NCBI GenBank assembly: GCA_030077755.1
Contig: JAQJZZ010000017.1
Span: forward strand, 620,001 to 684,000
Direction of reading: 5' to 3'
Source of the DNA: Filosporella fistucella
Taxonomy: Eukaryota; Ascomycota; Leotiomycetes; Helotiales
DNA length: 64,000 nt
Shown here piece by piece: positions 11,512-21,203 of this stretch; the first letter of the stretch is position 1, and the number at the start of each line of letters is the position of its first letter. A program made the position numbers and the translations under genes. Below the pieces are notes generated by a model that saw nothing but the letters and a program-made list of their open reading frames with translations, made no database searches and was not told the DNA's origin.

Positions 11512-12698
11512 TCAGATGTCGCCCATCTACGGACGATCAACCGTTGAGAGATCTCCATCGACAACCGGCAAATAGCGCCTCTAATTAGGGTTGATATACG
11601 GATAAGATGATCACGAGAAGAGTGAATTTATTCGGCAGAGACTGGCTCCAAATGTTTCCAGGCTCTAGTAGATGTCGAGCACTGGCGGGATCTGAAATAT
11701 GATATCCCAGTTCTTTCACCAATCTCCTCTTACAGGCATTGTGCCAACTCAAGCTCCAGTCTGGCCCCAACATCAACAGGTAATTTACAACAATTCGGAG
11801 CCAATAGACATACAACAGAATCTTATCCAACTAGTTGGACAGCATTCGCAATGCTAAGGAGGATGGGTCTTATCTTTGCGTTTGTTAAACATGGAGATAT
11901 TTTCGGGGGTAGAAAGCTGAAAGGGAAATAGATAATCAAGCGGTTCAAGACTCTCAGCTCATTAGCTGTACTGACGAATCTCCACTCAATCATACTGAGA
12001 TATCAGTCACTTTAGGAAATCCACTTTTGCATAAAGACAAATTCAATGGTTCGAGATATGTATTATCACTCAATAATCATGTATAGAACTAGAAATACAC
12101 AACTTTCCAACAAGTTATTATTTACCGTATTCGGTTTCTATCTCGACGCGATTTCGTGCAAGCTTTCATCCACTTGTTTCTCTCCCCTCCACGTTTCATT
12201 ACCCCAAATACCATATGTTTTATACAGGTTGGGATGTGATTCTTGAAACCCTTCTTGACTTTGCGCAATGCCAGTTATGTTTTCTCAAATCATGTATTTT
12301 TCGTTCAGTGCTCAGTAGACACATATCAGGTTCAACATTCACAAGATTCAAGCTGAGAAATTCAGCACATTCTATCAAGCTGCGCCGATTCCATGTCCGA
12401 AAATTGCAAGTGCACACACGGCGAGATACTGAAGACTTCCTCCAGCCAGAAGCAGAGTCTTGTTGTATTTCATATATTGAATTGAAGATCAGGTTTATAT
12501 GAATTCAGAGGCGGCACAGCATAAAAAGTATTCATTTCCTTTCGTGTTGGTTTACTCATAGTTGAGTCAACACACAATGATGATGATGACTATAAAAGAA
12601 CTCTATCAACTCCATTCTCTACGCTGCCCATTCTCAACCTCACATCAAATCCAATCCCACCTATTCTAGCGTACAGTGCAACACCACAATACACCAAA
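11512..12698. other. Intergenic, 1.2 kb, promoter region of the Ser/Thr-rich gene
   Basis: Only short overlapping frames occur here (for example 11585-11830 minus and 12215-12502 plus), with no recognisable domain. The 3' end holds a clear TATA box (annotated separately). Confidence 0.45.
12591..12598 (+). promoter_or_regulatory. TATA box of the Ser/Thr-rich surface protein gene
   Basis: TATAAAAG lies 108 bp upstream of the ATG at 12699, after a TGA-repeat run and followed by a C/T-rich leader. This spacing fits a fungal core promoter. Confidence 0.6.
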
Positions 12699-14265
12699 AT
12701 GTACTCTCTATTCCTACTCCCCCTCCTCAGAATCATCTCTCTCATCACCACCCCAGCTCTCGAAAGTCCAGTCCTCGCAGTACCCTCCGGCTACAGGCCT
12801 CAAGAATCCTTCTACAAGCCCTCTGTAACAAGAACAGGGACATTCTATCGAAGTTGTAATGAACAGCGGGAGAGTGTTACGCCTAACACATCAACGTCGA
12901 TGTATTCGGCGGTGGAAATTGTGAGTGAAGAGAAGCCGACGAGATTGATCACTCTGGCTTCTATAACGCTTTCTGAGACGGGGAGTGTGGGTGCCGTAAC
13001 GATGAGTAGTGGGAAGGAGAGTTGTACTGATATTGAGAGTCCTTGTCAGTTTACGGATGGTTCGAGGCATTCTACGCATGTGGTTATTCCTACTTCGACT
13101 TTTGACGTCGAAGCTGTTCATACCGCCAATCCGCATCTTCTCACTTCTATAATAGCTACTACTCTCTCCAGTGTGCATTACACCAATACTTCGACACACG
13201 CTGGTCGTCAAACACAGAATGAGACTCGCTTCACGTCTCTTACGGAGAGAGGAAATACCTCGAATATCAAGACTTTACCTCCTACGACACTTTCTCTGCA
13301 ACGACTTCAACTACAGAAAAGCAACAAACATCTCATCAACAGAAACATCGACACCGCACCTCTCCTCCCCTCCAAACACACCATCAGCACCACAATCTGT
13401 AGCAATCTGGACCTCCATGCCTATAGCCCTTCCAACGCTCTCTGGAACTCCAGCTTCATTCCCTGTATCTGTCTCTGTTACTCAGATTTCCCCAATCTCT
13501 ATTGATCTCTCTTTTCCATCAGCATTACCATGGCTCACGATCCCGGAGATGAACTCGAAAGTTTCAACATCGGCTTCTGGCTCGGATATAGTAGAGAGTA
13601 CCAGTGAGACGGCAAATGGAATAGTGACATCTTCTCTCTCGTCCACAATTACGCTCCCAGTATGGCAGATCGATAGCACTACGACGAATATTGATGTTTC
13701 TTCTGCTGGTGTGCCAGTTCAACTTCTGACATCTAGCGAAGTGTCGGCTCTCACAACCTCTGGGGGAGTTACATCTTCCTTAAGCAGTATGGATTTTCAA
13801 TCTAGTCAATCTCCTGCAGTTCCATCATCGATTTCAACGAGTTCAAGCACATCAGTACTTGATCCCCAAGGCACTACCATCTCAATACAAGTACCGACGA
13901 GCATTCCGACTCCTGATCTCTTGTCTGGCTTTTTACAAACTCTCGGATTAACACCATTGCTACCTCCGACCGCTGTCCCGGTGCCAACTACCAGCTTTCC
14001 AGTCCCTCCACTCTCTTCTACACCAAACTCCCCAGACACGCCTCAATCCATCTCAAGTCTTGCATTCACACAAACCACATTATCTACTTATTTCGTTCCC
14101 CGAAGCGTAAGCGCAAGAGAGGTCAGAGTTACAAGTAAATCGCAACATACTATCCGGGACGTTCCCGGGCCTGGCAAAACGGGAAAGTGGGTGAAGTGGG
14201 TTATAATTTTGGTATTAGCAGTAGGATTTTGGATGATATGTGCGTTAGAGATATTTGGTGAATGA
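12699..14265 (+). CDS. Ser/Thr-rich secreted surface protein with C-terminal hydrophobic tail (frame changes midway)
   Basis: The ATG at 12699 opens a signal peptide (MYSLFLLPLLRIISLITTPA) and a Ser/Thr-rich chain, consistent with a heavily O-glycosylated wall protein. At about 13300 the Ser/Thr-rich coding signal moves to another frame, which runs to 14265 and ends in a hydrophobic tail (WVIILVLAVGFWMICALEI) with a short FGE end, so either a GPI-type signal or a terminal membrane helix. One intron restores the frame: 13235-13316 (82 nt, GTCTCT...CTACAG), giving join(12699-13234, 13317-14265), 494 aa. Its donor is poor. A frameshift is the alternative, since a third frame also reads Ser/Thr-rich near 13290-13320. 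No catalytic domain is seen. Function is unknown; such proteins evolve quickly. Confidence 0.55.
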
Positions 14266-14574
14266 TGTTATTGTAGTTTAGTTGTGATGCTGTGAGAGGG
14301 GATAATGACCGTGGAGATAGTAGAATTGAGGAGATGCGTAGAGTGAAAATTCTGCTAGATAGAAAAGCGGTGAGCTTCGTTGACATATAGATTAGATACT
14401 TGTTGGGAGTGAGAGGTATTTACTTGAAAGACTTAGCATTGAGCGTTGCATTAAGAACATATCATAGCTATCTTCCAAATATAGGTTTCATGAGATGCAT
14501 CTTCCCGAGCGCAAGTTAAATGATTGCAAAAGAAGCATGAATAGACTTGTATTTATAAGCTAATATTCAAACAA
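14266..14574. other. Convergent intergenic, 0.3 kb
   Basis: Short spacer between two convergent genes. Nothing beyond presumed 3' UTRs. Confidence 0.4.
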
Positions 14575-15690
14575 TCATTTGAAAGTTGAGTTTCGAGAAG
14601 TCTTCTTCGATGCAGAGATCAGTGGTGTTTCTTCACTCAAGCCATCCTCGACGTTAGGACCACCCTCGTCATCTGTATCGGGGTTTGCTCGTTGACTTTG
14701 AATATATCCAACTATGCACCTAGCATTAGACTGTGATTTGTTAGTATTATCACTAGATCTAGAATTTTGACCACTTACAACTTCTCCATCGGTTTCCTCT
14801 GCCTCTTGTCTGGCTCTGATTTCAAAAAGAATTCCCATGACCAGGAGACAACCTTGTAGACATCCAGTCACAAGGAAAACACCCCAGGTACTCCACCCCT
14901 CAACACCTAATCTCGCTGCTAGACTACCAGACCAGACAAAGCTACCTGGAGTTTGAATAAGCATCATTGGAATGCTCAAACTTCCCACATGGCCAAGGTG
15001 CCAGGTCATCCATATTTGAGGTAGATACTGTATGCCTGCCAGCACAGTTGCCATTATCCCCAATGTATTCGCCCATGTCCCCAATTGATGTGGTTTCGAG
15101 ATAATCAAGGCAGCGCTAACAATTATAATGACCAAGCCGTGAAGTAAACAAAGGAAAGCGACGGTAATGGCTGTACGCCATGTGTATGGTTTCTCGGCAT
15201 CATTGATTGGAAGGGTAGGACCTCTTGGAAAGAATACGAGGAAAAGAAGCAATCTGCTGCTTTTAGTTTGGTGCGTTTCTGGCCATGATTGACTTACATC
15301 ACGCTGAAGCAAAACCATTGCACACCAACTTGGGCAATTCCTAGCAGACCAGCTGCACATTCAAATGTGCTCACTGTCTTGCAGCATGCTACATCTGCCC
15401 GCGATGCTGGTAAAACAAGGATATTTGCAAAAGCGCAAGTTCCGGAGGTTGTCCCTAGAAGGATAAAGTATGGAGATATTCCTTCGGATGTGCCGCGAGC
15501 GATAATTCGATAGTGTTGAGGAAGATAAGAGACGAGAATACCGAGTAAAATAAGACTATGGGTTTAGTTATGTCTTTCCATGGAGTCTATTTACATACAT
15601 GGATAAAGTGAGGTTAAGGTAGCTCGGTGCCTGCAGCTTCTCACAACGACTCGTGCTCAACTCGACTGCTAAGTCCTGAAAGAAATCCAT
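14575..15690 (-). CDS. PQ-loop repeat membrane protein
   Basis: Model: complement(join(14575-14730, 14779-15253, 15298-15555, 15599-15690)), 326 aa. Two PQ-loop motifs are visible: one at LGILVSYLPQHYRIIARGTS (about residues 35-55), one at GIQYLPQIWMTWHLGHVGSL (about 200-220). Each lies in a hydrophobic repeat, giving about seven helices as in the SWEET/MtN3-PQ-loop superfamily. Relatives such as Ypq1-3 and cystinosin export amino acids from vacuoles or lysosomes; others act in sorting. The substrate cannot be read from sequence. Introns are 43, 44 and 48 nt. The last (14731-14778) is in frame and would be read through as coding, but it has ideal GTAAGT, ACTAAC and CACAG signals. The C-terminal tail is acidic and cytosolic-looking. 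Confidence 0.85.
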
Positions 15691-17850
15691 AATGAAAAGG
15701 TATATTTGATTTGGTTGAAAGATGATCCAGCTCTGTATGAATACGAGAATTGGATCGAAATGGCGATGGCAAAATCAGATTGTTGATGACGAGAGAGGTT
15801 GCCCGGAGTAAACAGCAGCTTCCCCAGAGTGCAACGAGGGGATGCGGCCGCACGGCCGATTTAGCGTGTCGCCCTTGCATAAGCCCCAGCCCCGCTTGTT
15901 CACAACATCCATTCTTCTTCGAGTTAACTCTTGTATTTTCGTCACCATTTCCTTAATTACTGGGTTCTTCCGTGGACTAGCTGTTGACCAAAACCTACCC
16001 AGAAAGTTTTTCTGTATTGTGCTTTTCTCAATAAGTTTTAGAGAATGCCAAAGATCCTATGCTGTTTTTAGTCAAAGTCTCAAAATTCGTTCATCATCGT
16101 CCATCACACACTGGCTGTGCTATTTCGACTTCGAAATGGTTATAGTGTGTCTGGAATGAAATTTGCTATCCGGACTGGATATCACAGTGCCCAGGACACA
16201 TTGTTTGTGGCTTTTCATGCCGAAGATGTGTAATTACCCATCCCGCGGTAGAACGTGCGCGGATTCAAGAAGATGAGCACTTGAGATACAACAGGGAGAC
16301 TCAATTCCTACGAAGTTTAACATCCCTGCCAGTCTATCTGAGTTCCAATGAGTTTCTCTGTTTGTTCCATGTTACGATTTGCTCGGATGGTTTATCAGCT
16401 ACCAAGGACTACTGAGCGTTCCAGATTGTACAAAAATCAGCTGTGTCATGTGTTCAAAAGGGCTTCTATGACTTACTCTCTTGGGTGCTTCTTGATATCC
16501 TAACCGCCTAGGCTCCCGCCACGCAAATTCAGAATTCCTCTGACAACGAAAACCCAGGAAGGGCAGGCCATTTCTGATCCTGCTCATCTACGACCTCCAC
16601 AACTGGCCGTTTCGAAACCGGCACAAAAGCGAAAATACTCACTTCTCCTCAATGCACTATACCGACGCTACCCCCGGACGATTCAGATCAGTATGTGTCG
16701 AGGTGACCTTCGTCTCAGGAAACAGGACGCGAGTTATTCAGACACTATTACGAGCCTAGAAACCATGTCCGTCGTCAGCAGGCTAAAAACAGTTCCAATG
16801 CATTTTTAATGGTTTCAATTCGACCTTCATGAACTCTGATAGTGGCTCACTCCCTAACATAAAAGCAAGCGATGGGGATTTTGGAGCAAGCGGTTGCGTA
16901 AAAGTTGTGTATCAGGTGTGCTTCTGTTGCCTCGTCCTTTCCATATCGTAATATTTTCCATGTGCTACCTCTCCAAGCGTAGGAAAACAACAATTCGATT
17001 CTGTCAAGAAAACATCTGACAATAGAAGAGGAAAGTGACTACAAAGTTACGGGCAAGGCTCCCGATCCCTAAGCCTGAAAGCAAATTTAGTCTAGCGAGG
17101 CGATCTTATATTTTTGGCTTCAGCCCAAAAAATTGCAAAAACTCCGATATCCCCTTCGAACAGGGATATCTTAGAAAACCTTCGGTTAGGTTTTTGAAGT
17201 CGCGAATATGGTGAGTCATTTTTCGATCGGCCGATTCTGCGTAACATTTTTTTTCTAATTTCGGTTATTGAACTCGGGGTCGTGGGGATTGTTGGCCAAA
17301 GTTTACTCTGATCCTCCTCACAGTTTGTCCTGACCACTCCACCAGGGGGGCGGCGCCTTCTGCTTGTTAGATTTTCAGCTATTTGATCTTGTATAGGAAC
17401 TTCCTACGCGAGGCGACTATCGTGATAACAGAATTCCCTTTTACGTCTAGCAGCGTTTCTAGCGCCCTAGAACTAACACCCATTCCTATTACCTTACCTT
17501 AGAAATTTTCCCGTTTGAGAGAACTGCTCAGCATGTCATCCCTTGTGTCAGCACCAGAATGCCTTGAGCTCGTGTCATGGAGCTTTTGTGAGGGGACAGG
17601 TGGTTCTAAGCATGGGTACTTGTGTCATTCCAGCTTATTGTGAGATACGGCTGTTGATCTGCTTTGATCTGCTGCACCAAGTGTGCCTGCTTGAAGCACA
17701 ACGCGAAGAAGAGGTGACTCTGAAGCGACCTGCTGAGTAGTAATGCTAGGAGGTCCTATTTAAGCGCAATGCTGAACAAGGTCCTCAAGTATACCCATGG
17801 CGCTCTCATCTTTATATTTAATGTTAAAGTGCAAACAAAGTGGTATGTAT
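15691..17850. other. Intergenic, 2.2 kb, with a cluster of inverted repeats
   Basis: No gene is supported between the PQ-loop gene and the F-box gene. Frames such as 15842-16159 plus and 17092-17337 minus have no domain features. The only structure is the inverted-repeat cluster at 17111-17235. Confidence 0.5.
17111..17235. repeat. Cluster of short inverted repeats / potential hairpins
   Basis: Three hairpins stand in a row. TTTTTGG/CCAAAAA spans 17111-17131 with a 7-nt loop. GATATCCC/GGGATATC spans 17146-17170 with a 9-nt loop. AAAACC/GGTTTT spans 17175-17194 with an 8-nt loop. A 10-bp perfect palindrome ATCGGCCGAT follows at 17226-17235. The arms were read directly. Function is unknown; this could be a hairpin element, a structured transcript or chance. 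Confidence 0.5.
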
Positions 17851-18739
17851 TCAAGACTTGTTCCTATCCTCCTCTGCTCTGACTACTATTTCGAGCTGTT
17901 TGTCTGTTTTCCCGCTCAGTGTAAATTTTTTCTTACGTCTAAATTTCGAACAGAGATTCCAGCCTTCGATAGTATGGGATACTGTACGCTGATATCTGGA
18001 CGTCAATTCCCTAGAGACACAACCGCAAGATAGATTCAGCCCAAGCCTGCCCATCAGCTCCTCGATTTCCAACGTTGCCCAAGCCTCGATAGTCTTCTCG
18101 TAGAATAGCCCAATTATGCCCGAACGCTTCCCAGTTAAATGATTCTCATCGGCTAGCCCTCCATTTGTGCACGGCGAGCATGCTACATCAGGTTGGTCCG
18201 TCGTATCTCTATTGTCTTCGCAATTTCCCCTCAGCATATAGCATGTACAAGCTTCACAAAGGGTCCCCTGAGCCCATATATTTCTTATACAATTCCACCG
18301 AGCGAGGATGCCCAATATGTGGTCATCGCTTAGCGACGCAACAGTCGAGTAGAAGGATTGTCGAAGTAGCGCTGCCATCTGCAAGTTTGGAATATTACCC
18401 CGAGTTTCATACTCTTGTAAGATATCACTGCCACATGCTAGCCCCTCTTTGACGTGCTTTTGATCATCAGAAGTGTCTATGAAGAGACACAATTGAGCAT
18501 CGTGCCTATGAAAAGGTGATTTGGACTGTTTTTGGATTTAACATCAAGTATCCGGAGTATGGAGAGGATTTCGCACTCACTATTACACTTCTCGAGACCG
18601 TAGCTAGATTTCTTTTGTCTGAGAGAACGAAATATAGCAACTTCGATGACCGAGAGAGGTTCTGTATTTCATCAATGGAGTAGACCTCTCTGCTGATATG
18701 AAGGATAAGCTCGGTTGGTAATTGTGAAAGATTGGCCAT
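17851..18739 (-). CDS. F-box protein
   Basis: Model: complement(join(17851-18525, 18581-18739)), 277 aa. The N-terminus NLSQLPTELILHISREV, continuing to about residue 45, is an F-box (LPxELxxxI core) of the kind that docks on Skp1 in SCF ubiquitin ligases. The 55-nt intron (GTGAGT...ACAG, phase 0) joins SRSVI to SKSPFHRHDAQLCLFIDT, a continuation seen in many fungal F-box proteins. The remainder has several cysteines (CEACTCYMLRGNC; ACSPC) and no WD or LRR repeat, so the substrate-recognition part is unassigned. A short basic stretch (FRRKKKF) lies near the C-terminus. Whether another intron occurs near the 3' end is uncertain. Fungal F-box genes of this type are numerous and fast-evolving. 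Confidence 0.7.
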
Positions 18740-19687
18740 ACTAGCAAAAGGGGATTTTTTGAAGAGATGAGTATTGCGTGCAATCTAGTGTAATCTGGGT
18801 GAAAAGAGAATTTCCTACGAGATAATATTTCAAGGCTGAAGGTGGTCAAAAGTGCCACAGGTATTATTAGCTTCGCAACCATGTATACATTGTTCTTTCC
18901 GCACTCCAGTGATGTCAACTACTTACACTCAGAAAAGTGGAAATTTCTCCCTTTCTGAGCAGATCAGATCAGATCAGAGCTTTTTTCGCTCGGAACTGAT
19001 GCTCCTCAACGAAAATGACTGTATTCGCAAGGGAAGTGATACGGTTTTGATTGGATAGGACATATGTCCGAGGTGGGGCTCAGTCAGGGGAACAACATCC
19101 GGTCGACTCAGGTTGATATATGCCAAGGCTATGATACAAATGCTTGCACTCTGGTGATATCAAGTATCAGGTATTTTAAAACATTTCAAGGTTGCACGTA
19201 ATGAAATTGTTGTAGTAGACTGGGGTTTCATCAATCTGCTTCGTGCCTGAGAAATTCCCGCCACGACGTCTTTCGTTTAAGCCCCCTATGCTTTTTCGCT
19301 TGTTCCCCGCAGTGGCATGCACTTACTCAATACAAAATGCTTGCTATCTTAACAGATCCAGAATAGAAATACTTGAAAAAGTTCAGATGGCACTGAATAT
19401 GATAAATTTCAAAAAGTCCTGGTTAACTTGATCATCTAAATCGGAGTTGGCTTCTGTAGGATAAAAGCTGATGCTCAGGAATACAGCGTTTCAGAGCCTG
19501 TCACATTAGCGAGTCATAGCCTAGACTTGACTTCTGTCCCGCCTGAAGCTGTCAGAACCGCCAGAGAAAATACAGCGTCATGGAGCCGAGGTTCTACCGA
19601 CCTCTTCAATTCAACCTCAAATTTATCATACTGCTTAGAACTCTCGCCCATTGACACCACCCCCAACATGATTTGCCAACGGCGATC
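18740..19687. other. Divergent intergenic, 0.95 kb
   Basis: Upstream region shared by the F-box gene (minus) and the WD protein gene (plus). A short (AGATC)n microsatellite lies at about 18960-18977. Frames here are short and unsupported. Confidence 0.45.
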
Positions 19688-21089
19688 ATGGATACAGCAC
19701 CGAGAACACCGCGTCTCGTAGCTACTACAGCAGATACATATTCCTGCTCAATTTCAGAGTCCAGAGCTCGTGAGAACAAGCTCCAGGATGTGGCAGCCTC
19801 TGAGATCGAGGTTGCGAGGGATGGAGAAGAATTAGAGTCTAATTACTTCAAGAGTGCTCAATGGTAAGTATCAGAACATAATGTCTTTTTCCATAGCTAA
19901 TACTCTCAGGTCCCCAGACGGAACCAGCATTCTCACATCCAGCGCAGACAACACAATTCGGACATTTATCATCCCTCCTAACCTACTCGAATCCACATCT
20001 CCAATCGACCTGAAGCCCTACACCATACACAAATACCCAACATCCATCAACTGCCTCACAACCTACCCCCTCTTCTCCCTCTCAGACCCAACAACAACCC
20101 TCTACCTCTCCACCCCAACCTCCCTCCCCATCCGCCTCACAAACGCCCTGTCCCCCTCCACAACCCCAGCCTCAACATACCCCCTCATCCACCCCACCAC
20201 AGAAGCCTACCTAACGCCCTCTTCAATACTGTGGTCCACTCCATCTCACTTCTTAACCGGCACCGACTGTCTAATCGCCCTCTTCGACGTCTCACTAAAC
20301 GGACAAGGTCCATTATCAAGTATGCCCACCATTCCGTCCAAAAGACATAAAATGAAAGGCGGTGGCGTAGGAATGCGCGGGATCGTGTCTGCGCTCTCTG
20401 AGCAGCCTGATGAAGGAGGTGAAGGTATGTTAGCAGCAGGGACTTGGACGAGATGGGTGGGGTTGTATGATATGGGCGGTTTGGGAGGGACGGTCGCGAC
20501 GTGGAGTATTGCCGATGCGGCGGATGTCGATGCTGGTATTGGAGGCACGGGAATTACGCAGACGGCTTGGAGTAGTTGTGGGAGATACTTGTTTGTGGTT
20601 GAGAGGAAGAGTAGGGGGGTGTTGGTGTTTGATGTGAGGGTCACGGGGAAGTTGGTTGCGTGGGTGGAGGGTAGAGAGGCGGAGACAAATCAGAGGTTGG
20701 GTATTGATGTTTTTGGGAGTGAGAAGGGGAGTGAGATCTGGGCTGGGGGTGTTGATGGAGTGGTGAAGGTTTGGGAGGGGGTGGGGATGGTGGAGGGGAA
20801 ACATGAGTGGGCTTGGGAGTGGAAAGCTCATGATGGTTTGTGCTACTCTTTGAGTTTATGTGGACTTTTGCTGACTTCGTTTCCAGATCCAGTATCCTCT
20901 ACTCTTATCCACTCCTCTGGCTCGGTAATAGCTACCTGTTCTGGTCAGAGGTCACCGCCGCCAGAATACAATATTGAGGAAGATTCAAGCGATGACGAGA
21001 ACAGTGCAGACGGAGACCCTGAACCAAGCAGTTTAACGCCTCAGCCGTCAGAATATCTGGATAACAGTATCAAAATTTGGAGTTTATGA
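19688..21089 (+). CDS. WRAP53/TCAB1-Swt21-like WD40 protein
   Basis: Model: join(19688-19863, 19910-20835, 20887-21089), 434 aa. An acidic, disordered leader precedes WSPDGTSILTSSADNTIRTF, the first WD repeat, which is restored across the 46-nt intron. Further repeats can be followed at DCLIALFDVSL, RWVGLYDMGG, CGRYLFVVERKSRGVLVFDV, GSEIWAGGVDGVVKVWE and DNSIKIWSL. The ending HDDPVSSTLIH...GSVIATCSGQR, then an acidic insert, is characteristic of fungal members of the WRAP53 (human TCAB1)/yeast Swt21 family. These proteins bind small RNPs: Cajal-body RNAs in animals, U1 snRNP-related splicing in yeast. The second intron (51 nt, GTTTGT...CCAG) is in frame and is inferred from loss of the family block if retained. 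The 3' end faces the next gene with 114 bp between stops. Confidence 0.8.
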
Positions 21090-21203
21090 CATCCATTCCA
21101 GCTATTTCACGCAAATCCGTGACATCTTGTAAGTGTAGCAAACATTGTGCAAATAAAATCCGGCAAGTTTCAATCAGCCCTATACCATCCAGTAACAGGT
21201 ATT

